64,000 bases of DNA, taken from NCBI GenBank assembly GCA_902462065.1, contig CABQAK010000001.1, positions 34,226 through 98,225 of the forward strand, read 5' to 3'. The stretch comes from an uncultured Collinsella sp. Lineage in GTDB: Bacteria > Actinomycetota > Coriobacteriia > Coriobacteriales > Coriobacteriaceae. The position numbers and the translations under genes are program-made. This document shows, piece after piece, positions 57,118 through 64,000 of this stretch (its first letter is position 1; each line of letters begins with the position of its first letter). Under the pieces are notes generated by a model. It made no database searches. It saw only the letters and a program-made list of their open reading frames with translations, and had not been told where the DNA came from.

Positions 57118-57147
57118 TTCAAGGATTGAATGTATAAGGAGCATTGA

Positions 57148-58110
57148 GTGAATTCTGAATCCATCGCCGTCATCATCCCCTGCTACAACGAAGCGCTCAC
57201 GATCGGCAAAGTCATCGACGACTTTCACCGCGAGCTTCCGCAAGCGACGGTCTATGTCTATGACAACAACTCGTCGGACGATACCTCACGCATCGCCACC
57301 GAGCACGGCGCCACGGTCCGCTTTGAGCCCCGTCAGGGAAAGGGCAACGTGTGCCGCCAGATGTTTCGCGACATCGACGCCGATTGCTACCTGATGGTCG
57401 ACGGCGACGACACCTACCCCGCCGAGGCGGCCAAAGCCCTCTGCGAGCCTATCCTCAGCGGCACGGCCGACATGACCGTAGGCGATCGCCTTTCCAACGG
57501 CACCTATGCCGAGGAGAACAAGCGTGCCTTCCACGGCTTTGGCAACAATCTGGTCCGTGCCATGATCAAGTGGATCTATGGCTACAGCTTCGATGATGTC
57601 ATGACCGGCTACCGTGCCATGAGCCGCCCGTTCGTTAAAACCTTCCCTGTGCTTTCCGAGGGCTTCCAGATCGAAACCGAGCTCTCGATCCACGCCGTCG
57701 ACCACCGCTGGCGCATCAAGGACGTGCCCATTGAGTACCGCGATCGTCCCGAAGGATCCGAGTCTAAGCTCAATACCTTCAGTGACGGCATCAAAGTCGT
57801 CGCTATGATCGGTACGCTGTTTAAGGACTACCGTCCGCTCAAATTCTTCAGCCTGGTCGCGCTTCTGTTTGCGATTATCGGCCTCGCCCTGGGCATCCCC
57901 ATCGTCGTCGAATATTTCCAGACTGGTCTCGTCCCCCGCTTCCCCACCGCAATGCTCGCCGCATCATTTATGTTCCTATGTGGCCTGAGTCTCGCGACGG
58001 GGCTTGTCCTTGATTCCGTTGCAAAGGTTGAGCGCAAGCAGTGGGAGGTCAACGTGTATAACACATATGGCTGCAGCATTCCCTCCAGCGCAAATAAAAA
58101 CGAGAGGTAA
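57148..58110 (+). CDS. Family 2 glycosyltransferase with two membrane helices
   Basis: 320 residues. GT-A fold: IAVIIPCYNEALTIGKVIDD (about 6-25), VYVYDNNSSDDT, the metal motif YLMVDGDDTYP (about 90-100), and GYRAMSRPFVKTFPVLSEGF. Two membrane helices at about 231-253 and 276-297. Resembles DPM1-like enzymes that move a sugar to a polyprenyl phosphate. GTG start, 6 nt after AAGGAG. First of three plus-strand genes divergent from tagG. Donor unknown. Confidence 0.88.
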   Translation: MNSESIAVIIPCYNEALTIGKVIDDFHRELPQATVYVYDNNSSDDTSRIATEHGATVRFEPRQGKGNVCRQMFRDIDADCYLMVDGDDTYPAEAAKALCEPILSGTADMTVGDRLSNGTYAEENKRAFHGFGNNLVRAMIKWIYGYSFDDVMTGYRAMSRPFVKTFPVLSEGFQIETELSIHAVDHRWRIKDVPIEYRDRPEGSESKLNTFSDGIKVVAMIGTLFKDYRPLKFFSLVALLFAIIGLALGIPIVVEYFQTGLVPRFPTAMLAASFMFLCGLSLATGLVLDSVAKVERKQWEVNVYNTYGCSIPSSANKNER

Positions 58111-58115
58111 GTCGC

Positions 58116-59084
58116 ATGCCACTCATCTCCATCGTCGTGCCGTGCTACAACGAGCAGGAATCACTTCCGATCTTTCTCAAAGAGCTCGATGGCGTCGTTC
58201 GCATCATGACTCAGCAAGACCCCGGCATCTCCTTTGAGGCCGTCCTCATCGACGATGGCTCGGCAGACGCAACGCTCACCGTCATGAAAGCCGAAGCCGC
58301 GGCGGCGCATCCATACGCCATCCACTGGCACTCTTTCTCGCGCAACTTTGGCAAGGAGGCAGCACTGCTCGCCGGACTCCAACATGCAAAGGGCGACTAT
58401 GTCGCCACCATGGATGCCGACATGCAGGACCCGCCCTCGCTCCTGCCGCAGATGTACGAGATCTTGCAGACCGAAAACTACGATAACGTCGCCACACGCA
58501 GGACCACCCGCGAAGGCGAGCCTCCCATCAGGTCGTTCTGTGCCCGTATGTTCTACAAGATCATCAACCGCATTTCCAAGGCCGACATCGTCGACGGAGC
58601 ACGCGATTTTAGGCTCATGAAGCGACCTATGGTCAACGCTATCATCTCCATGGGCGAATACAACCGATTCTCCAAGGGCATTTACGGCTGGGTCGGCTTC
58701 AAGACCAAATGGCTCCCCTACGTAAACGTCAACCGCGTGGCCGGCGAGACCAAATGGAGCTTTTGGTCGCTGCTCCTCTATTCCATCGACGGCATCGTCG
58801 CGTTTTCCACGGCACCGCTCTCCCTCGCCGCCCTCACGGGTATCGTCTTCTGTCTCATCGCCATCCTGGGATTTATCGTCATCCTGGTTAAAACGCTTGT
58901 TTGGGGCGACCCCGTAGGCGGATGGCCCTCCCTCGCCTGCCTCATAACGCTGTTTGGCGGCATGCAGCTTCTGTGCTTAGGAATCATCGGCGAATACTTG
59001 GCAAAAGCCTACTTGGAAACCAAACGACGTCCCATCTATATCATTCGAGAATCCAACGAGGAATCTGATGACACGGCCCAATAA
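58116..59084 (+). CDS. Family 2 glycosyltransferase, GtrB/ArnC-like
   Basis: 322 residues. ISIVVPCYNEQESLPIFLKE (about 4-23), AVLIDDGSADATL, SFSRNFGKEAALLAGLQHAK, ATMDADMQDPPSLLPQMYEI and DGARDFRLMKRPMV follow the polyprenyl-phosphate glucosyl/aminoarabinosyl transferase pattern. Two C-terminal membrane helices (about 232-255, 268-290). ATG at 58116, 5 nt after the previous stop; overlaps yfhO by 17 nt. Confidence 0.9.
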   Translation: MPLISIVVPCYNEQESLPIFLKELDGVVRIMTQQDPGISFEAVLIDDGSADATLTVMKAEAAAAHPYAIHWHSFSRNFGKEAALLAGLQHAKGDYVATMDADMQDPPSLLPQMYEILQTENYDNVATRRTTREGEPPIRSFCARMFYKIINRISKADIVDGARDFRLMKRPMVNAIISMGEYNRFSKGIYGWVGFKTKWLPYVNVNRVAGETKWSFWSLLLYSIDGIVAFSTAPLSLAALTGIVFCLIAILGFIVILVKTLVWGDPVGGWPSLACLITLFGGMQLLCLGIIGEYLAKAYLETKRRPIYIIRESNEESDDTAQ

Positions 59085-61476
59085 CAACACGCTCAAGAAT
59101 GTGGCGTTCTACGCCGCCTGCTTCGCGTTTTCCGTCGCGCTCTTTGTCGTGCTTGCCGCGGTGGGGCACGTTTACCCCTTTGGCGACAACTCGTTTCTCA
59201 CCGACGATCTCAAATACCAATACATCGACTTCTTCGCGTGGTTTCGCCGCGTTCTTTTAGGCGAGGCAAACCTTCGCTATTCCTTCTCGCAGGGACTCGG
59301 CATGAACACGTGGGGGCTTTATAGCTACTACCTCGCCAGCCCCTTCAACCTGCTCTGCGTGCTGTTTCCCGCAGACAAGCTGACGCTCTTCGTATTTGCC
59401 ATAGCCGCGCTCAAACTGGGCTGCATCCACATCAGCAGCGCTTGGTATGTGCAAAAGCGCTTTGCCCTGACCAAGCCCGCCGCATTCCTGCTTTCCCTCT
59501 CGTTCACGTTTTGCAGCTGGACCATCAGCAACCTGCGCAACCCGCTCTGGATCGATTGCCTGATTCTGCTTCCCGTTTGTGCCTACGGTTGTTACGAGCT
59601 CATCCGCAAGCAGCGCATGGCGCGCCTTGTCATCGCTACGGCGCTTAACGTCATGTTCTGCTGGTACACGGCCTATATCAGCATTCTGTTCCTCTGCATC
59701 TTTGTACTGGTCGAATTTGTCGATTACGTTGCCGAGCAGGGCTTTAGCTGGAAGCTCATGCTCGACCGAGCGCTTCGATTCGCGGCCGCCATCGTGCTCG
59801 GGTTGCTTCTGTCCGCTTGGACCTTTTTGCCGACCATCCTTGCCATGTCCAAGGGCGGCCCCGTCCTGGCCCTCGGGCCGCTGCTTAAAACCAGCCTCAA
59901 ATCGCTCATCAGGGGCTTTCTCCCCGGCATGTGGGTGAACGACGATAGTACACCGCAGTTCTATTGCGGCGTCATCATGATGCTGCTCGCGGTGGGTCTA
60001 CTGTTTAACCGCACGGTTTCAATCAAGACGCGCATCGCAACGCTCGTCATCACGATAACCCTGGTCGCCAGCTCCGTTTTGAGCCCTCTTGAATACATCT
60101 GGTGCGGCATGCGCGTGCCCAACGGATTCTATTCACGCACGACTTTCTTGCTGAGCTTCTTTGCGCTGTGGGCAGCGGGCTATGCCCTACAGGCGCTCAA
60201 AGACCACCCCCAATTGTGCCGAGCGCCTCGTCCGGCAGTCATCCTGCCCCTCTTGGCACTCACGACCATTGAGCTCTTTGCCAACGCCCATAGCATGTGG
60301 AACCAGCTGTACGTAGGCTATTCCGAGGACAATAACAGTCTCTACGTCGCCACCGCAACAAGCACTGTCAAGGCGATTCAGGACGACGACCCAACACCGT
60401 TCTATCGCATTGACCGCACGACCACGCGTGCCGATAGCGCCGCACTCAACGAAGGCTTGGCGCTCGGGTACGATCAGCTGTCTTCATATTCGTCTGCCAA
60501 CAACCCACAGGCCATCGCGCTGCTCAACTCCCTTGGATACAGCAGCGTGGGTGAGTTTTCGACCCGCTATGCCGAGCCGATTCTGGCTGTCGACGCGCTA
60601 CTGGGGGTCAAGTACGCCATCGTCGAGCAAGCGCCCGCAAGATACGTGGCAATATCGGAGCCAGGCGACACAGCAAGCGCCGTGTACGAGAACCCCTATG
60701 CGCTCAACCTTGGTATCGCGGCCTCTAAAGACATTCAAAACTGCACGCTGGAGGGTGAGAATCCCTTCGAGAAGCAAAACGACCTGTATAGCAAAATCCT
60801 CGGCCACAAGGTTGAGCTCTATACCGAGATTGACGCCACGAAAACGGCGGACAGCCAGGACGCAAAACAGTGGAGCGTCACCGTGCCGACAGGTTCAATC
60901 GGTTATCTCTACATCAATAAAGATGCGAATGCCGGCAGCTACTGGCCCGTCGCCCTCACCATCGACCAGCGAACGATCAATAACGAAGCTTGGCGATTCG
61001 ATAACAATATCCGCCAGATTGCAGATACATCGGATGGCCCAAGCTCGCATACGGTATCGGTGAAGGTTGCAGAGGGCTATACCGATATGCCCCAAGACAA
61101 TGAGCCGGTCTTTTACGCGCTCAATCTGGAAGCCTTTGAGCAGATTATCAACGAGCTTAAGACGAGCGAGTTTGTTCCGGCGGTTTTCGAGGACGGCAAG
61201 GTCGAAGGCGAGTATACCGCCGAGAATGACTGTAACTTGTTGCTGAGTGTCCCGTACGATGACGGCTGGAACGTAACGGTAAACGGAACCGCCGCAGAAC
61301 TAACGCCCGCCGCCGATAAGGGCTTGTCGTCCCTGAACATGCAAAAAGGCGCGAATAAGATCGTGATGACCTATAAGACTCCGGGCGCCTTTGCGGGGCT
61401 TGCGGTGAGTCTAGCGACCGCCACCGCCCTTGTTGCAGCGGGGCTATACGCCAGGCATAAGAAAAGCCGCCGTTAA
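59068..61476 (+). CDS. YfhO-family polytopic membrane protein
   Basis: 802 residues, the GT-C-like YfhO family, which adds sugars from lipid-linked donors to wall or lipid polymers. About 12-14 helices in the first ~400 residues, with FGDNSFLTDDLKYQYIDFFA (about 33-52; Asp pair expected at the active site) and SFSQGLGMNTWGLYSYYLAS. A large external domain follows (about 425-770) and one last helix with a basic end. The two GT2 genes before it could supply its polyprenyl-sugar donor. Its stop codon lies in the downstream terminator. Confidence 0.88.
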   Translation: MTRPNNNTLKNVAFYAACFAFSVALFVVLAAVGHVYPFGDNSFLTDDLKYQYIDFFAWFRRVLLGEANLRYSFSQGLGMNTWGLYSYYLASPFNLLCVLFPADKLTLFVFAIAALKLGCIHISSAWYVQKRFALTKPAAFLLSLSFTFCSWTISNLRNPLWIDCLILLPVCAYGCYELIRKQRMARLVIATALNVMFCWYTAYISILFLCIFVLVEFVDYVAEQGFSWKLMLDRALRFAAAIVLGLLLSAWTFLPTILAMSKGGPVLALGPLLKTSLKSLIRGFLPGMWVNDDSTPQFYCGVIMMLLAVGLLFNRTVSIKTRIATLVITITLVASSVLSPLEYIWCGMRVPNGFYSRTTFLLSFFALWAAGYALQALKDHPQLCRAPRPAVILPLLALTTIELFANAHSMWNQLYVGYSEDNNSLYVATATSTVKAIQDDDPTPFYRIDRTTTRADSAALNEGLALGYDQLSSYSSANNPQAIALLNSLGYSSVGEFSTRYAEPILAVDALLGVKYAIVEQAPARYVAISEPGDTASAVYENPYALNLGIAASKDIQNCTLEGENPFEKQNDLYSKILGHKVELYTEIDATKTADSQDAKQWSVTVPTGSIGYLYINKDANAGSYWPVALTIDQRTINNEAWRFDNNIRQIADTSDGPSSHTVSVKVAEGYTDMPQDNEPVFYALNLEAFEQIINELKTSEFVPAVFEDGKVEGEYTAENDCNLLLSVPYDDGWNVTVNGTAAELTPAADKGLSSLNMQKGANKIVMTYKTPGAFAGLAVSLATATALVAAGLYARHKKSRR

Positions 61477-61491
61477 CGAACGGCGGCTTTT
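61462..61491. terminator. Bidirectional terminator between yfhO and rmlCD
   Basis: Perfect 13-bp stem AAAAGCCGCCGTT/AACGGCGGCTTTT with AACG loop; A- and T-tracts on both sides serve both convergent genes. It contains the yfhO stop codon. Confidence 0.93.
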
Positions 61492-61513
61492 ACTCTCGCA
61501 AATTCTATAAACA

Positions 61514-62968
61514 CTAGAGCGTCTTAAGGTACTCCCCCAGCTCTTCCTCCCAGTCGGGCATGTGGAAGCCGGCAGCCTCGAGCTTGGACAGGTCGAGCGC
61601 GGAGTGGACCGGACGCGGGGCGACGGGGCCATCGGCGCTCGCGTAGTAGTCGGCGGTCGATACCGGCACGACCCTGTCCCCGTTGCCGTTGGCGGCCTCG
61701 AAGACGGCGCGGGCGATATCGGCCCAGGACTTGACGGTGCCGGAGCCGGTGCAGTTGTAGGTGCCGTAGGGGGCGTGCGTCCCCAGCACGTGGAAGATGG
61801 CCTCGGCCATGTCGCGCGTGAAGGTCAGGCGGCCCAGCTGGTCGTCCACGACCGTGACCTGCGTGAGCTTGTCCTCGGGGTCGGCTACGCGGTCGGACAG
61901 CCCCTTCATGGTCTTGACGAAGTTGCGGCCCTCGCCGATGACCCAGGAGCTGCGCATGATGTAGTGGCGGGGGCACCCTGCCACGGCGATGTCGCCGGCG
62001 GCCTTGGTCTGGCCGTAGACGGACAGGGGGCTGAGGGGCTCGTCCTCGTCGTGCACCTCAGCGGTGCCGTCGAAGACGTAGTCGGAGGAGACGTGGACGA
62101 GGGTGATCCCGTGATCAGAGCATGTGCGGGCGAGGAGGGCCGGGCCGGTCGCGTTGGCCTTCCAGGCGATGGCGCGGCCCTCGGGGGTCTCCGCTTTATC
62201 AACAGCCGTGTAGGCGCCGCAGTTGATCACGGTGCCGTAGAGCGACCAGTCGTACTGCGCGTAGGCGTCCGGGTCGGACATGTCGAAGGTGTCGATGTCG
62301 CAGAAGTCGAAGTCCTTGGCGACGCCGCGCTCCTCGGCGAGCCTGCGCACGGCATGGCCCAGCTGGCCGTTGCAGCCGGTGACGAGGGTGCGCTTCGGAG
62401 CCATGGGGACGACGTCCTTGAGGTACGGGTGGTTGAGGTCGGCCTCGGAGACGGTGGCCTCGTCGAGCGGGATGGGCCACTCGATGGCGAGCTCCGGGTC
62501 GGCGAGGTTCACGAAGGTGTAGGTCCTCTTGAGCTCCAGCGACCAGTGGGCGTCCACCAGGTAGGTGTATGCAGTGCCATCCTCCAGCGCTTGGAAGGAG
62601 TTGCCCACGCCGCGCGGGACGTAGATGGCCCTGGACGGGTCGAGCGTACAGGTGAACACCTTGCCGTAGGTGGCACTGCCCTCGCGCAGGTCCACCCAGG
62701 CGCCGAAGACCGAGCCGCGGGCCACGGAGATGAACTTGTCCCAGGGCTCCGCGTGGATGCCACGGGTGACGCCCCTCTTCTCGTTGTAGGAGATGTTGTT
62801 CTGGACGACCCTGAGGTCGGGGATGCCCAGGGCGCACATCTTGGCGCGCTGCCAGTTCTCCTTGAACCAGCCGCGCGAGTCGCCGTGGACGGCGAGGTCC
62901 ACGACCGCGAGGCCCTCGATGCCAGTCTCGGTGACGGCGAGTTCTTTCTCGAATGCGATGTCTGCCAT
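61514..62968 (-). CDS. rfbC/rfbD: dTDP-4-dehydrorhamnose 3,5-epimerase - reductase fusion (RmlC-RmlD)
   Basis: 484 residues with the last two steps of dTDP-L-rhamnose synthesis. RmlC cupin at about 1-190 (GDSRGWFKENWQRAKM, GVTRGIHAEPWDKFISVARG with catalytic His and Lys, IYVPRGVGNSFQAL). RmlD at about 192-484: LVTGCNGQLGHAVRRLAEER (NAD(P) site), INCGAYTAVDKAETPEG, VHVSSDYVFDGTAEV and LSVYGQTKAAGD (YxxxK). ATG at 62968. rmlB is the gene upstream. The codon use is more GC-rich than the neighbours, enough to leave a long open frame on the opposite strand. Confidence 0.95.
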   Translation of the reverse strand: MADIAFEKELAVTETGIEGLAVVDLAVHGDSRGWFKENWQRAKMCALGIPDLRVVQNNISYNEKRGVTRGIHAEPWDKFISVARGSVFGAWVDLREGSATYGKVFTCTLDPSRAIYVPRGVGNSFQALEDGTAYTYLVDAHWSLELKRTYTFVNLADPELAIEWPIPLDEATVSEADLNHPYLKDVVPMAPKRTLVTGCNGQLGHAVRRLAEERGVAKDFDFCDIDTFDMSDPDAYAQYDWSLYGTVINCGAYTAVDKAETPEGRAIAWKANATGPALLARTCSDHGITLVHVSSDYVFDGTAEVHDEDEPLSPLSVYGQTKAAGDIAVAGCPRHYIMRSSWVIGEGRNFVKTMKGLSDRVADPEDKLTQVTVVDDQLGRLTFTRDMAEAIFHVLGTHAPYGTYNCTGSGTVKSWADIARAVFEAANGNGDRVVPVSTADYYASADGPVAPRPVHSALDLSKLEAAGFHMPDWEEELGEYLKTL

Positions 62969-63006
62969 ATGGGAAAAGCTCCTATCGAAGAGGTTGGATA
63001 ACCAAG

Positions 63007-63063
63007 GGCGCCCGCGCGGGAACGCAGGATCATCCCCATGCCCTGCGGCCCCGCGCGGGCGCC
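63007..63063. other. Long GC-rich hairpin between rmlB and rmlCD
   Basis: A 14-bp perfect outer stem (63007-63020 with 63050-63063) and a 6-bp inner stem CGCAGG/CCTGCG, with a 2x2 internal loop and a 13-nt loop. No T-run follows on either side. It lies 27 nt beyond the rmlB stop and 38 nt before the rmlCD start. Confidence 0.7.
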
Positions 63064-63090
63064 GCGCGGTGCGGTTCGCCGGGATGCGGC

Positions 63091-64000
63091 CTACTGCCCC
63101 TGGGCCCTATAGCGGGCCTCGGTGGCTTCCTTGGCCGGGCGCCACCAGGACTCGTTCTCCACGTACCAGTCGATGGTCTGCTTCAGCCCTTCGGCGAAGT
63201 CGGTGTGCGCCGGCCTCCAGCCCAGCTCGCGCTGGAGCTTGGTGGAGTCGATGGCGTAGCGGCGGTCGTGGCCGGGGCGGTCGGCGACCCAGTCGAAGTC
63301 CTCGGGGTCGCGGCCCATGGCCTCCAGGATCATGCGCAGCACGGTGATGTTGTTCTTCTCCCCATTGGCTCCGATGAGGTAGGTCTCCCCCATGCGGCCC
63401 TTGGTGAGGATGTCCCAGACGGCCGAGGAGTGGTCCTCGGTGTGGATCCAGTCGCGGACGTTCTCGCCGCGGCCGTAGAGCTTGGGGCGCACGCCGTCGA
63501 CGATGTTGGTGATCTGCCTGGGGATGAACTTCTCCACGTGCTGGTAGGGGCCGTAGTTGTTGGAGCAGTTGGAGATCGTGGTGTGCAGGCCGTAGGTGCG
63601 GGTCCATGCGCGCACGAGCATGTCGGAACTCGCCTTGGTGGAGCTATAGGGGCTCGAGGGCTTATACGGCGTCTCCTCGGTGAACTTCGCCGGGTCGTCG
63701 AGCGCCAGGTCGCCGTAGACCTCGTCGGTGGAGACGTGGTGGTAGCGGACGCCGTATTTGCGGACGGCCTCCAGCAGGCGGAAGGTGCCCTCCACGTTGG
63801 TGCGCAGGAACGGCTCGGGGTCGGCGATGGAGTTGTCGTTGTGGCTCTCGGCGGCGTAATGCACGATCGCGTCGTGGCCGGGGACCAGCCTGTCCAGCAG
63901 CCCGGCGTCGCAGATGTCGCCGACGACGAGCTCCACGCGGTCCGACGGCAGCCCGGCGATGTTCTCGGGGTTGCCGGCGTAGGTCAGCTTGTCCAGGACG
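63091..64000 (-). CDS. rfbB: dTDP-glucose 4,6-dehydratase, C-terminal part
   Basis: First dehydration step of dTDP-rhamnose synthesis. The frame is open to the right edge, so the N-terminus with the NAD glycine motif is missing; about 303 residues are present. Seen: LTYAGNPENI, VHYAAESHNDNSI, YHHVSTDEVYGDL (Thr/Asp/Glu of the active site), PSSPYSSTKASSDMLVRAW (YxxxK), NNYGPYQHVEKFIP and DWIHTEDHSSAVWDI. A GTG at 63936 is internal. Upstream of rmlCD on the same strand; rmlA is not in the window. Confidence 0.95.
   Translation of the reverse strand, partial: VLDKLTYAGNPENIAGLPSDRVELVVGDICDAGLLDRLVPGHDAIVHYAAESHNDNSIADPEPFLRTNVEGTFRLLEAVRKYGVRYHHVSTDEVYGDLALDDPAKFTEETPYKPSSPYSSTKASSDMLVRAWTRTYGLHTTISNCSNNYGPYQHVEKFIPRQITNIVDGVRPKLYGRGENVRDWIHTEDHSSAVWDILTKGRMGETYLIGANGEKNNITVLRMILEAMGRDPEDFDWVADRPGHDRRYAIDSTKLQRELGWRPAHTDFAEGLKQTIDWYVENESWWRPAKEATEARYRAQGQ

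Noticed and set aside
61562..63001. 479-codon plus-strand frame opposite rmlCD
   Set aside because: Rejected as a gene, but kept as a sign of high GC3 in this block.

Overview
The window reads as a chromosomal stretch of a Coriobacteriia-type actinomycete, most like Collinsella. This is inferred from gene content and order: GC-rich codon use, many TTG/GTG starts, paired PPDK and PPDK-regulator genes, class II tRNA-type DNA around a shikimate operon, an AroE-AroK fusion, an RmlC-RmlD fusion, and a Gram-positive style rod-shape and polysaccharide gene set. No species can be proven from the sequence alone. The genes are intact and densely packed; no gap exceeds 300 bases (the largest, 17482-17731, holds only the ppdK upstream region).

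Region 1 (1-14700, minus strand). A housekeeping run read right to left: rplS; rnhB; yraN-comM-dprA-trmFO-xer (DNA uptake/processing and recombination); rpsB-tsf with its own promoter and terminator; and pyrH-frr-uppS-cdsA-dxr-rseP-ispG, which joins UMP synthesis, ribosome recycling, undecaprenyl and phospholipid precursors, the MEP isoprenoid pathway and a site-2 protease. The protease carries a winged-helix-like insertion.

Region 2 (14700-24400, minus strand). ppdK with its regulatory kinase/phosphatase ppsR, glyQ-glyS, and rpsP-khpA-rimM-trmD-lepB.

Region 3 (24400-33400). A plus-strand dinB that looks leaderless, then a REP-associated tyrosine transposase gene bracketed by a pair of inverted 35-bp palindromic elements, then minus-strand obgE-nadD-yqeK-rsfS, rplU-rpmA with a strong promoter and terminator, and a radical SAM/DUF2344 pair.

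Region 4 (33400-46500, minus strand). Cell envelope: mreB-mreC-mreD-PBP2-rodA followed by an unnamed DUF697-like gene; a cyclophilin and a TPR membrane protein; a zinc-ribbon membrane protein; a CtpE-like P-type ATPase with a very basic tail; tRNA-Arg(CCG).

Region 5 (46600-55130, plus strand). A near-complete aromatic amino acid operon: aroF-tyrA-aroB-aroA-aroC-pheA-aroE/K, a terminator, then aroQ. It covers all seven shikimate steps plus the Phe and Tyr branches, and is preceded by a hairpin with a T-run inside a possible 20-codon leader ORF. A second minus-strand gene, tRNA-Arg(TCT), follows.

Region 6 (55360-64000). Surface polysaccharide: a TagG/TagH-type exporter on the minus strand; divergently, two GT2 glycosyltransferases and a YfhO-type membrane protein; then, convergent, rmlC-rmlD fusion and rmlB (cut by the window edge) for dTDP-rhamnose, in a visibly more GC-rich stretch.

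No CRISPR array, prophage or replication origin was seen. The best candidates for new biology are the winged-helix insertion in the site-2 protease, the transposase with flanking palindromes, the phased repeats upstream of ppdK, the aroF leader and the DUF697-like gene at the end of the mre operon.
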